NCBI GenBank assembly: GCA_910575165.1
Contig: CAJTDS010000017.1
Span: 1 to 60,493, forward strand
Length of the DNA stretch: 60,493 nt
Direction: 5' to 3'
Origin: Eggerthellaceae bacterium
GTDB lineage: Bacteria; Actinomycetota; Coriobacteriia; Coriobacteriales; Eggerthellaceae
Shown here: piece by piece, positions 30,918 through 38,684 of the stretch
How the letters are laid out: every line of letters starts with the position of its first letter
Position numbering within the stretch: the first letter of the stretch is position 1
Program-made: the position numbers and the translations under genes
The notes under the pieces: generated by a model
What the model was told of the DNA's origin: nothing
Database searches by the model: none
Seen by the model: the letters and a program-made list of their open reading frames with translations, nothing else

Positions 30918-31631
30918 TTACGGCGACGGAGGTGTCCTCAGGCAGCCGAAGAGCGCGAAGAGCTCGTCCTCCAGGGAGTCCCTGTCCACAATGGGCACCG
31001 CCCCCCTGCGGATGAGCTGGTTGCTGCCTGCGGACGTCGGCGACGTGACGGCGCCCGGGACCGCCCAGACGCTCCTCCCGGCCGCCAGCGCCGCCGCGGC
31101 CGTGGCGAGCGTGCCCGACGCGGCCGCAGACTCCACGACGAGGGTTGCCTTGGCGAGGGCGGCCGTCAGGCGCAGCCTCTCCCTGAACATGCGGGGCGTC
31201 GGCTGCGTCTCCCATGACTCCTCGGACACCAGTGCGCCTCCTGCATCCACGATCCTTTGGAAGAGCTCCCGGTTCTCCGGCGGGTAGACACGGTCGCATC
31301 CTCCTCCTAGGAAGGCGACCGTCACGCCGCCCGCCGCGAGGGCGCCTTCGTGCGCGGCCGTATCGCATCCCCGGGCTCCCCCGGAGATCACGGTCACGCC
31401 CTTGCCGGCCGCGCATGCCGCGATTCTGCGCGCGCACCCGATGCCGTAGGGGGTTGCCCTGCGGGCGCCAACCACCGCGAGCCCTTCCTTCAGCGCGGCC
31501 GGGTCGCCCAGGACGTACAGGGCAACGGGGGGCCGCCGGATTACCCTCAGGGCATCCGGGAAAAAGGGCGAGTCCCGTTCCACGACGGTCCTCGGGCCCT
31601 CGATGGCTTTGCAGGGGGTCTCGTAGGCCAT
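30918..31631 (-). CDS. dprA: DNA-processing protein DprA
   Basis: 237 residues behind AAAGGAGCCGGC. The Rossmann-like DprA core is clear: VLGDPAALKEGLAVVGARRATPYG, the phosphate-binding VISGGARGCDTAAHEGAL, and LGGGCDRVYPPENRELF, with VVESAAASGTLATA and WAVPGAVTSPTSAGSNQLIRRGA to the end. The SAM and winged-helix domains of longer DprA proteins are absent. DprA loads RecA on incoming single strands; on an element it may aid establishment with ssb. Flanked by 231-bp direct repeats. Confidence 0.92.
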   Translation of the reverse strand: MAYETPCKAIEGPRTVVERDSPFFPDALRVIRRPPVALYVLGDPAALKEGLAVVGARRATPYGIGCARRIAACAAGKGVTVISGGARGCDTAAHEGALAAGGVTVAFLGGGCDRVYPPENRELFQRIVDAGGALVSEESWETQPTPRMFRERLRLTAALAKATLVVESAAASGTLATAAAALAAGRSVWAVPGAVTSPTSAGSNQLIRRGAVPIVDRDSLEDELFALFGCLRTPPSP

Positions 31632-31648
31632 GCCGGCTCCTTTTCCTC

Positions 31649-31879
31649 GCGGGACCTCCCGTCGAGGCCCCTCCTGATGGCGTGCTCGATGCGCGGAGGA
31701 GGGGAGGGGTCAAGGGTTGGAGCGGCAAACCCGGAGGGCCGTGGAGCTTCGCCGCAGGCGAAGGTTTTGCCCGCCCTTGACGCCCGTCCCCGCCGCGCGA
31801 GCATGCGCGCCGCAGGAGGGCCGCGCAGGTCCCCGCCGGGTGCTTCCAGTCAATTCAATTGTTTTCGATTGTTTTTAAT
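31649..31879 (-). repeat. 231-bp direct repeat, copy 2, containing array repeat 10
   Basis: Core 31709-31781; one mismatch to copy 1 (30810 versus 31849). The pair could recombine and delete dprA with one repeat copy. Confidence 0.9.
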
Positions 31880-31939
31880 CGTTTCCGATTGTTATCGATT
31901 GTTCTTAGTTGTTTTCGGCCGCCCTCGCTCGTCCGCGGT
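31860..31939. repeat. 10-bp direct repeats (candidate centromere 2)
   Basis: Six good and two degenerate units in 10-bp register, same TGTTNTCGAT consensus as the first array, ending 12 bp before a strong hairpin (31952-31989) behind the RHH gene. Confidence 0.7.
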
Positions 31940-31951
31940 CGGCCCGGATGC

Positions 31952-31989
31952 GAGAGCACCCCCTCGGCGCTGCGCGAGGGGGTGCTCTC
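31952..31989 (-). terminator. 15-bp stem after the parA operon
   Basis: Arms GAGAGCACCCCCTCG / CGAGGGGGTGCTCTC, loop of 8, starting seven bases past the RHH gene stop. No T-run in the minus direction, so termination is likely but not canonical. Confidence 0.55.
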
Positions 31990-31996
31990 CGTCGGG

Positions 31997-32269
31997 CTAT
32001 GCCCGGTCAGTTTCGCTGAAATAGAGCCTCAGGGCCTGTCGGACGACGGCGGCGGCGCTGCGGTCCTGGCGCGCCGCCTCGTCTTGGAGCTGCCTCTTCA
32101 GCTCGCTGGGAAGCGTTATCGCGATCGTCTCGGCCGGACCATCGCCCACGGGCTTCCGGCCGGGCTTCCTCGGCGCGGCGACCTCCGCATTGTTCCCCAT
32201 TATAGTCTGCGGTATCTCCTCCTGCGCGCGGGGCTTGGGCGCGCGGACCGCCGGCTTCTTGACGGCCAT
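31997..32269 (-). CDS. Ribbon-helix-helix partition-type DNA-binding protein
   Basis: 90 residues. The start ATG overlaps the parA stop by one base (TGATG). The C-terminal half AETIAITLPSELKRQLQDEAARQDRSAAAVVRQALRLYF is a textbook RHH (strand, helix, helix); the basic Pro-rich N-terminus could be the ParA-stimulating arm, as in ParG, omega or ParB-like partners of small ParA proteins. I expect it to bind the 10-bp repeat arrays and the palindrome upstream of parA. Confidence 0.8.
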   Translation of the reverse strand: MAVKKPAVRAPKPRAQEEIPQTIMGNNAEVAAPRKPGRKPVGDGPAETIAITLPSELKRQLQDEAARQDRSAAAVVRQALRLYFSETDRA

Positions 32270-32868
32270 CAGCCCACCGCCCCTTCCAGCTCCTCGAAGA
32301 GCGCGTCGTAGCCGTAGAGGTCGGCTCCGAAGTTGCACCCCCAGGCCCGCTTGATGCCCGCCCGCTGGGGGATGACGGTCTCGAAGTAGGAGGCGTCGCT
32401 CTCCTCGAGTATGGCCATCGTCTCCCTGTGCCCGATCTCGGCGGGCACGGCGCGAGTGATGACTATCGCGTAGGGCTTCCCGCTCATCTCGAGCACCTCC
32501 TTTAGCTGGAATGCCTCCCGCACGTCCGCCGAGGTGGCCTGCGAGGGCACCACGACGAAGTCGGCGGCCGCTACGGCCGCGCCGCCGGCCGCTACGGCCG
32601 TGCCGCCGCCGGGCGGGCAGTCGATGAACACCCACTCGTCCTCTTTCGGGGCCAGGGACTTCAGCGTGACCGTGTTTCCGGGGGTCACGCTGAAGGGGAG
32701 CGGGTTCCCGTCTCCGTCCGCCTCGGCCGCCCAGGCGGAGGACGAGGCGGACGGGTCGATGTCGACGACGGACGAGGCAAGCCCGCGGCGGGCCGCCGCG
32801 GTGGCGAGGCCCATCGCCGTGGTCGTCTTCCCCACACCTCCTTTGATGTTCGAGATTGCCACGATCAT
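32269..32868 (-). CDS. parA: ParA-type partition ATPase
   Basis: 199 residues. MIVAISNIKGGVGKTTTA is the deviant Walker A with the signature lysine, SSVVDIDPSASSSAW is the switch I/A' region, and WVFIDCPPGGG is Walker B. The length matches the short ParA class (Ib, F-like without the HTH extension), which pair with RHH partners rather than large ParB. It would move or stabilise the excised circular form. The promoter region holds a 12-bp inverted repeat. Confidence 0.92.
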   Translation of the reverse strand: MIVAISNIKGGVGKTTTAMGLATAAARRGLASSVVDIDPSASSSAWAAEADGDGNPLPFSVTPGNTVTLKSLAPKEDEWVFIDCPPGGGTAVAAGGAAVAAADFVVVPSQATSADVREAFQLKEVLEMSGKPYAIVITRAVPAEIGHRETMAILEESDASYFETVIPQRAGIKRAWGCNFGADLYGYDALFEELEGAVG

Positions 32869-32895
32869 GTGAGGTCTCCTTTCGGCTGTTGATTT

Positions 32896-32937
32896 TTGCT
32901 AAACAATTGCGATTATTGTTTAGCAATAGTAATTGCT
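32896..32937. promoter_or_regulatory. Palindromic operator upstream of parA
   Basis: Inverted repeat TTGCTAAACAAT / ATTGTTTAGCAA (32896-32926, 7-nt centre) and a nested AGCAAT-AGTA-ATTGCT (32922-32937). The ATTGTT half-sites match the core of the 10-bp arrays, as expected if the RHH protein autoregulates through the same sequence. Confidence 0.65.
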
Positions 32938-33703
32938 GCTTAACGACAATCTACAATGGCTGCGCCCGCCGCGCAAGGCCCCGACAGAAGATTCCTTGAC
33001 GGCGCCCGTCAATTTCGGGCGCCCGGTCGGCGACCCCCTTCGAGAAGCCCGGGGGAGGACAGCGGGGCACGATGCGCCATCCTCGACGCGCGGTTCGCCC
33101 TCAACCGTCCCGTCCCCGGCTCGCTCCCGCCGGGGCGACGAGAGCCTTTCAGAGGGCCGGTGTCGCCCCGCCGCGCATCCGAGTCCACTGACGGGCAAGC
33201 GGGGGCTCAGGGAGCCCGAAAATGCCTGGGACGGTATCGTCCCGCCGCATGGCCCGCCGCAGAGATTCTTCGGCAGCCCCTGCGATGAGCCTCGCCTTGT
33301 TTCCCGAACCCTCGCCGCTGGCCCTATCCAAGGATCTTATACCCCTAAACCCCAATTAGTTATTAGTGGTAGCAAAGTGTGACGAGACAAAACGTTACCA
33401 CTTGCGCGACCTGGGGAAACATCGGCTCTTCCGCCTGCGTTCGGCCTGCCCTCCATACGTCCCCTTCCGCGTGGAGCTTTCCCTGCGACCTTCGGCGTCG
33501 CGATAACGGCCGCGTGACAAAAGTGCGCCGAAATGTGTGCAAACGATGGATTTGCGAAAAATGGGAAAAATGCCAGCGGCTTGAAAATAGCACCGAATCG
33601 CCGCGTTTCGGGGTATTGGTAATGAAACATATGTACGAGTTATGCTTGACGGCGGTCGGGCAGGGGACAATGGCGCTGGCACCCGATACGAAGGGAGGCG
33701 AGC
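32938..33703. other. Non-coding region between parA and the integrase gene
   Basis: 766 bp with several overlapping short ORFs but none with a ribosome site and plausible protein. It contains palindrome copy 5 (32996-33012) and an inverted repeat AGTGGTA / TACCACT (33365-33402). The latter part is less GC-rich. Recombinase arm sites or an excision control site would be expected here, but I cannot mark them. Confidence 0.4.
32996..33012. promoter_or_regulatory. TTGACG-N5-CGTCAA palindrome, copy 5
   Basis: TTGACG-GCGCC-CGTCAA, between parA and the integrase, not followed by a T-run. Confidence 0.5.
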
Positions 33704-35014
33704 GTGATGATTAGGATAGGGAAAACACGTGTCGAGCCTTGCGGCGAGGGGGTCTGGCTCGTAACGGTGAACTACACCGACGAATCGAAGCAGGGCAGAG
33801 CGAGGTACGGTCAATCGGTAAGGCGCGTTGCCGGAAGCAGGGAGCATGCCCTCGCCCTGGCCGCCGATGTTGCCGCGGAGCTTGGGGCCTGCAGCCGTCC
33901 TGAAGCCCGCGTCGAGCGCCTAGACAAGGGGCTGCATGACTTCATCAGGGAGAACACCGCTGCTAGGGCGGCCATGAAGGGCCTCGCGCGCGACACGCTG
34001 CGCCATGAGCGGCTTTTCGCCCAGGATCTGCTCGACCGTATGCCGGACAAGCCCGTTGCGGACGTCGTCCCCGCGGACGTGTGCGCCCTTATCGGGGAGC
34101 TGCTGCAAGCGGGAAAGTCGGTCGATCGCTGCATCCGCGTCCGGAAGTTCCTGAAGGCTGCTTTCGAAGATGCAATCGAGCTGCGCCTTTGCGAGTCGAA
34201 CCCCGTCACGAGGCAGAGCAAGATCGTGCCGGACAGGGTCTCGACGGCGAGCAGGAGGCACAGTCTGTCGCGCGACGCGCTCGTGAGGCTCTGCTACATC
34301 CTCTCGATGTGCGACGGCGCCAATGCGAAGGTCGTCTGCGCCCGTCTGATTGCGAAGACGGGCATACGGCGCGGAGAGGCCCTGGCCCTGAACTGGGAGG
34401 ACGTGCTGTTCGACCGGTTGGAGCTGGCCGTCTTCTTCTCTGTCGACGAGGGCGGTGTGCGCGGCCCGACGAAGACGCCGAAGAGCGAGCGCAGGATAAG
34501 GGTGGAGCAGGACGTCGTGGACCTGCTCAGTGCCTGGCGCCGAGCGCAGCGTCGGATGCTGTTCTCCCTCGGGATAAGGCAGACCGAGAGGACCCCCGTG
34601 TTTACCACGTCGAAGGGGACGAGGGTGGGCCCAACCACGATGACGCATTGGTTCGAGAGATGGTGCGCCCTCTACGGGTTCGGCCAGTTCTTCGATGCGG
34701 AAGGAGATCCCGTGGTCGATTATGCGGGTCAGAAGCCCGAAAAGGGTTGGAGGTACGAGGGTCTCAGGCTGCACGAGCTGCGCCATACCTCCGTGACGCT
34801 GCTCTTGGCCGAGGGGGAGGATCTGGTGACGGTGCAGAACCGCCACGGCCATGCGCAGGGTTCGACGACGTTGGACATGTACGCCCATGCGATACCAGCG
34901 AAGGACGAGAGCGCGGCGATTATCATGGCGCGTTTGACGTCAACGAGCGGCTACGACCCGGCATCCGACCCGGGTTTCCCGAAAATTCCCGAATTTGGAC
35001 TCTGTCCGAAATAA
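33704..35014 (+). CDS. Tyrosine recombinase / integrase
   Basis: 436 residues. An arm-binding N-terminal domain (to ~65) and a SAM-like core-binding domain (~70-170) precede a catalytic domain with TGIRRGEALAL (first Arg), a Lys in the beta hairpin, LHELRHTSVTLLL (H-x-x-R) and GHAQGSTTLDMYAH (His and the nucleophile Tyr near residue 405). It lies next to the tRNA segment it should target. The GTG at 33704 and the ATG at 33707 are both behind AAGGGAGG; the ATG may be used. Confidence 0.95.
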   Translation: MMIRIGKTRVEPCGEGVWLVTVNYTDESKQGRARYGQSVRRVAGSREHALALAADVAAELGACSRPEARVERLDKGLHDFIRENTAARAAMKGLARDTLRHERLFAQDLLDRMPDKPVADVVPADVCALIGELLQAGKSVDRCIRVRKFLKAAFEDAIELRLCESNPVTRQSKIVPDRVSTASRRHSLSRDALVRLCYILSMCDGANAKVVCARLIAKTGIRRGEALALNWEDVLFDRLELAVFFSVDEGGVRGPTKTPKSERRIRVEQDVVDLLSAWRRAQRRMLFSLGIRQTERTPVFTTSKGTRVGPTTMTHWFERWCALYGFGQFFDAEGDPVVDYAGQKPEKGWRYEGLRLHELRHTSVTLLLAEGEDLVTVQNRHGHAQGSTTLDMYAHAIPAKDESAAIIMARLTSTSGYDPASDPGFPKIPEFGLCPK

Positions 35015-35061
35015 CGTGAATCTGCTTCTACCTGGTGATACGAGCAATTCTCGCTAAAAAA

Positions 35062-35114
35062 GCAGGGGACTCTTAATCCCAAGGTCCGGCGTTCGAGTCG
35101 CCGACGGAGCACCA
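35062..35114 (+). other. Attachment site: 3' part of tRNA-Lys(CTT)
   Basis: Holds an anticodon loop with CTT at 35072-35074, a TTCGAGT loop with CGGCG/CGCCG T-stem and an acceptor 3' strand ACGGAGC-ACCA, but no D-arm or acceptor 5' strand. It is thus a 3' tRNA fragment made when the element integrated (attR-like). The intact tRNA should be at the far end, outside the window. Confidence 0.85.
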
Positions 35115-35123
35115 CGAGAAGAC

Positions 35124-35152
35124 AGCCCGACGGATAGCCCGCCGGGCTTTTT
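35124..35152 (+). terminator. Terminator of the former tRNA-Lys gene
   Basis: Stem AGCCCG/CGGGCT followed by TTTTTCG, ten bases after the CCA end. Confidence 0.65.
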
Positions 35153-35315
35153 CGTTGCATGTTGCGGCCATGCTCGGCTTGTGTTCTTTGCCGCCCATTC
35201 TTTATCGGTTTGGTCATGTTCCTTATATTGTTGACAGCTCAACAATATAAGGAGAAAGGCCGAAGATGGAAGATGTTCTAGAAGGGGAGTTCGACGTATT
35301 GCCGGCGAAATCCCA
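35153..35315. other. Truncated gene start with palindromic operator
   Basis: An 11-bp palindrome TATATTGTTGA / TCAACAATATA (35224-35249) precedes AGGAGAAAGG and an ATG at 35266 that opens about 17 plausible codons (MEDVLEGEFDVLPAKSQ). At about 35310-35315 the sequence switches to alcohol dehydrogenase in another frame. This is the 5' end of an unknown regulated gene fused to a broken one. Confidence 0.55.
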
Positions 35316-36167
35316 GGGCGGGCCGAGCGCGCGGCCAAGCCGAAGAAGACGCTGGGGCAGGTGAAGGGCATCCTGCGGGTGCACTGCCGCCTGCCGCTGC
35401 TCATGGCGGTGCCCACCACCGCCGGCACCGGCAGCGAAACCACGCTGGCCGCGGTCATCACCGACGCCGAAACGCGCCACAAGTACGCTATCAACGACTT
35501 CCCGCTCATCCCGCGCTACGCGGTGCTGGACCCGGCCGTCACCTTGAGCCTGCCGCCGGCGCTTACCGCCTCCACGGGCATGGACGCGCTTACCCACGCG
35601 GTGGAGGCCTACGTGGGCCGCTCCACCACCAAGGACACTCGCGCTGATGCACTGGAGGCCGTGCGGCTCATCTTCGAGAATCTGGATACGGCCTATCGCG
35701 ACGGATTGAACGAGCAGGCCAGGCGTAACATGCTGGTCGCGTCGTTCAAGGCCGGCTGCGCCTTCACGAAGTCCTATGTGGGATACGTCCATGCCGTGGC
35801 CCATTCCCTGGGCGGCGCCTACAACGTGCCCCACGGCTACGCCAACGCGGTCATCCTGCCGCTTATGCTGCGCCGCTACGGCAAGGCGGTCGAGAAGCCC
35901 CTGGCCGATCTTGCGCGGGCGGCGGGCGTGGCGACACAGCGCGATGGCGACGAGTTCGCAGCCCGGGCCTTCGTCGACGCCATCGACGCTATGAAGCACC
36001 GTTTCGCCATAGGGGACACCTTCCCCGAGCTTCGCCGCGAGGACATCCCGAAGCTCGCGCGCATCGCCGCAGCCGAGGCAAACCCGCTCTACCCGGTGCC
36101 CGTGCTCATGAGCGCCGACGAGCTGGAGGCGATCTACGAGCAGCTGCTGGACCTCCGGGCGGCGTAA
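35315..36167 (+). pseudogene. Iron-containing alcohol dehydrogenase, 5'-truncated
   Basis: Reading through RAAKPKKTLGQVKG (out of frame with the upstream ATG) it continues PTTAGTGSETTLAAVITD, the cofactor/metal region of type III iron-dependent alcohol dehydrogenases, then GMDALTHAVEAYVG and GYVHAVAHSLGGAYNVPHGYANAV with the metal-binding histidines. Roughly the first 100 residues (nucleotide-binding part with GGGS) are missing. The ATG at 35361 could start a fragment, but it would lack the Rossmann half. Confidence 0.8.
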
Positions 36168-36225
36168 ACGCCGGGAGCATCCGGTACGAACGGGAGGCGG
36201 CCCTCTTCGGAAGGCCGCTAGCCCT

Positions 36226-37476
36226 CTACTCGCTGCTGTCCGAGACTGCTTTGCGCGCGAACATCTCGGGCACTTTCTTGCCTCCCAGCACTATGAGCTC
36301 CTTCACCGCCTGCAGGATGAGCGCGCGCGACTCGTCGTCCATGCGGATGGCGTTTGAGATGATCTCGGGCACGGCCTTCTGCCAGTTGTCCCGCATGCCA
36401 GCCATGGTGGTCTGGCCGGCAGATTCCACCAGGGCGTAGACCGAGTCGACCACCTGCTCGCGGTCCCGGGCGGAAAGCGACTGCACCCATTCGTTGAGCG
36501 TGAGGTCCAGGTACTTCGCCGCCGGGGTGAGCGAGCCTTCCGCCACGAAGGCGCCGTCTTCGACCACCCAGGAGTAGGGGTCATGCTGGAAGGCGCTGAA
36601 GGTGGAGCTGCGGATCACCTGGTAGTCCTCCTGATGCTCGAGCAACATGCCCACGATGGACGACTGGGGCAGCGTCTTGCGCACTCGGTCGCGCACGCGC
36701 TCGATCGAGCCGTTCTGGAAGACGGATTCGGGAAAGCCGGGTCCGTCGTGGGAGAACACGCGCTCGATCCGGGCGCGCACGGGCTCGCTGCAGGAGAAGG
36801 CGGCGTAGACGGCGAGGTTACCGCCCTTGGAGTGGCCGCCCAGCATCAGGCGCCCGCGCGCGTGCCCCGCGGCTTCCTCGAGGTAGCGGCAGGCCTCTTC
36901 CTGGGAGGGCACCGGGTAGCGGAAGGCCATGTTGAAGTCCTCCTTCCACCCCAGGATGGTGTTGTCGGTGCCGCGAAACGCCACGAATGCCTCCTCGTCG
37001 GAAAGCTGCAGGGTAAGCGCGCCGAACTGCTTCTCCTGGGCCGGGTCGTTGCGCACGCGGTAGCCCATGGCGCGCACGTCGCGGAAGCGCGGGCTGGCGG
37101 CCAGGGCGGCCAGCAGGCGGGCGCTGGAGTCGGGGTCCCACAGCATGCCGTACATGTCTTCGAAGCAGTCGGCCCGGTAAAGCTCCACCAGGCGCACGCC
37201 CTCCCAGCTGTTGGTCCGAGCGAGGCGTTTCGGCAGGTGGAAGTAGGAGAGGACGGACAGCACCAGGCTGTCAACGTCGGAGAAGGGCTTCTGGCCGAAC
37301 GTGGCGAACTCGGTCTGCACGTAGTCCACTATGTTGGGTGCGTGTTTGCCCGCCTTGCGGGCCGGCTGCTTGTCGGCAGGGGCGGCTGCTGCGGACGGAA
37401 GCGCCGCGACGGGCGCCTGCGAGGGCTTTGCGGCAGCGGGCGTCCCGTCTGCCTCGGTTTCGGCGCGCTTGCTCAC
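36226..37476 (-). CDS. DUF2974 (Mbeg1-like) alpha/beta hydrolase
   Basis: 416 residues from the GTG behind CAGGAGCCGCC. After a Pro/Ala-rich N-terminal ~50 residues, the hydrolase core holds VAFRGTDNTILGWKEDFNMAF (lipase-3-like oxyanion region) and LMLGGHSKGGNLAVYAA, the GHSKGGNLA nucleophile elbow typical of DUF2974, and HDGPGFPES further on. Substrate unknown; such proteins are predicted esterases or lipases. Confidence 0.85.
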   Translation of the reverse strand: MSKRAETEADGTPAAAKPSQAPVAALPSAAAAPADKQPARKAGKHAPNIVDYVQTEFATFGQKPFSDVDSLVLSVLSYFHLPKRLARTNSWEGVRLVELYRADCFEDMYGMLWDPDSSARLLAALAASPRFRDVRAMGYRVRNDPAQEKQFGALTLQLSDEEAFVAFRGTDNTILGWKEDFNMAFRYPVPSQEEACRYLEEAAGHARGRLMLGGHSKGGNLAVYAAFSCSEPVRARIERVFSHDGPGFPESVFQNGSIERVRDRVRKTLPQSSIVGMLLEHQEDYQVIRSSTFSAFQHDPYSWVVEDGAFVAEGSLTPAAKYLDLTLNEWVQSLSARDREQVVDSVYALVESAGQTTMAGMRDNWQKAVPEIISNAIRMDDESRALILQAVKELIVLGGKKVPEMFARKAVSDSSE

Positions 37477-37724
37477 GGCGGCTCCTGGCTGTAGCGGGTG
37501 TTCGGACTGCGAAATCGCAGCCCGCGGCTTGTTCGAGTATAGCAAAGCGCTCGCGGGGCGAAAGGCCTGGGTCGGCGCGTTGCGAAGGCGTTGACCCGCA
37601 GCGGCTGCCAAGGTTGCGCTTGGCTGACGATACGGCTCCGACGGACGGCGCGGGTCTATGATGAGCGCAGTACAGGGAGCGGGCCCAAGACTCGGCGGTC
37701 CGCGTAGGAAAGGACGGTGCGGCC

Positions 37725-38096
37725 ATGACCGAGGGCAAGCAGGAGTCGCGGCGGGAACGCGAAGCGAAGGAGAGCTTCGCCGAACGCGACCCTTTAGCCG
37801 CCGAACAACCCGACGTGCTGGAGTCGTCGGCAAGCAATCCGGAGTTTCCCGCCATGCAGGAGTTCGAGGTGGACAGCGGCGGCCCGAAGGGCAGCACCGG
37901 CAAGCACCCCGGGCTCATCTGGCTGCTGCTGGCCGCCGTAGCTGTGGCGGCGCTCATCTTCGGCATGATGGCGCTGGGGGACTGGATGACGCCGTCGGCG
38001 GCCGAGCGCCGGGCCCAGGTGCAGTTCGACGAGCAGACCATCCCCGAGGACATGGGCGCCAACGAGAACCCCGAAGCGGAGAAGAGCCTGCCCTAG
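37725..38096 (+). CDS. Single-span membrane protein (123 aa)
   Basis: 123 residues. A charged N-terminal cytoplasmic region of ~65 residues is followed by one membrane helix (HPGLIWLLLAAVAVAALIFGMMA) and an acidic outer tail. Weak site AGGAAAGGACGG 14 bases upstream. Divergent from the DUF2974 gene. Function unknown. Confidence 0.6.
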   Translation: MTEGKQESRREREAKESFAERDPLAAEQPDVLESSASNPEFPAMQEFEVDSGGPKGSTGKHPGLIWLLLAAVAVAALIFGMMALGDWMTPSAAERRAQVQFDEQTIPEDMGANENPEAEKSLP

Positions 38097-38155
38097 GGAG
38101 CTAGCTTGTCCGACGTATCGATTTGCGCCCGGCAGGCGATGTCCTTTTGACGCCA

Positions 38156-38572
38156 TTACTGGCGGTCGAAGTAGTCGCGGTCGGCGAGGTAGTAGGTGCG
38201 CAGGTGTCCGTCGGGGGACACCACGGCGAACTCCCCGGTGCGCTCCAGGAAGTAGGCGGTGTCGCCGTCTGCCTGGGTCTTACTGAGGGCCTGCTCGTTC
38301 GCCACCAGGTCGTTCGCGGCTGCCAGGTACTCCTCGGCGGTGGAACATCCCACCTCGGCGCCGTGCTTCTCGAAGTGGTCCTGCAGCTTCGAGGCGCTGC
38401 GGAAGGCAAGCTGCGGCTGGTTCTCGCCGCCTATGCTCGCGCTGGTGCCGCCTTGGTCGGGGCTGTCCGCCTGGGGGATGCCGGCGGTGCCGAATCCGAT
38501 GCCCAGGCATAGGACGAGCGCGGCCAAGAGGCCGAGGACGCTGTTTCGGGTGCGGGGGCGAAGGTCGGTCAT
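38156..38572 (-). CDS. Exported protein with toxin-like C-terminal domain
   Basis: 138 residues. N-terminal signal/anchor helix (residues ~10-30), then a linker and KLQDHFEKHGAEVGCSTAEEYLAAANDLVA with FLERTGEFAVVSPDGHLRTYYL. The HF-x-x-HG ... EEYLxxA and EFAVVSxDGxxRTYY pattern recalls the C-terminal tRNase-like domains of polymorphic/CdiA toxins, but I am recalling the pattern without a search. No immunity gene is evident. A plain exported protein is the alternative. Confidence 0.45.
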   Translation of the reverse strand: MTDLRPRTRNSVLGLLAALVLCLGIGFGTAGIPQADSPDQGGTSASIGGENQPQLAFRSASKLQDHFEKHGAEVGCSTAEEYLAAANDLVANEQALSKTQADGDTAYFLERTGEFAVVSPDGHLRTYYLADRDYFDRQ

Positions 38573-38684
38573 GGCGTCTCTCCCGGTTCGCGGCGGGCGC
38601 TTCGTGCGCAAGGTCATCATAGCCCTTTCGGCGCGGGGCTGCCGGTTCGTTTCCTAGCGGTGGGAATGCGCCATGCGGCGGCCG

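Larger units (their letters stand above)
1..35114. mobile_element. Integrated mobile element (ICE/IME), right part
   Basis: A tyrosine recombinase ends about 50 bp before a tRNA-Lys 3' segment, the usual right end of a tRNA-targeting integrative element. To its left lie relaxase, mobC-like, iterons, ssb, parA, toxin-antitoxin and methyltransferase genes, all typical cargo. No second tRNA copy is present between 1 and 35000, so the left end is outside the window. No VirB4, VirD4 or other secretion gene is seen here, so I cannot decide between self-conjugative and mobilizable. Confidence 0.85.

Noticed and set aside
20660-31879. Array repeats as ordinary Rho-independent terminators
   Set aside because: No T-run follows the outer helix in most copies. 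The only canonical terminator in the array is separate, behind ssb (27982-28016).
33379-33714. 111-codon frame upstream of the integrase
   Set aside because: Its start has no ribosome site, composition is erratic (many Cys, Arg, Trp) and it overlaps the integrase start.
35266-35361. In-frame fusion of an unknown N-terminus to alcohol dehydrogenase
   Set aside because: The ATG at 35266 is two bases out of frame with the dehydrogenase, so no fusion protein can result without a shift.
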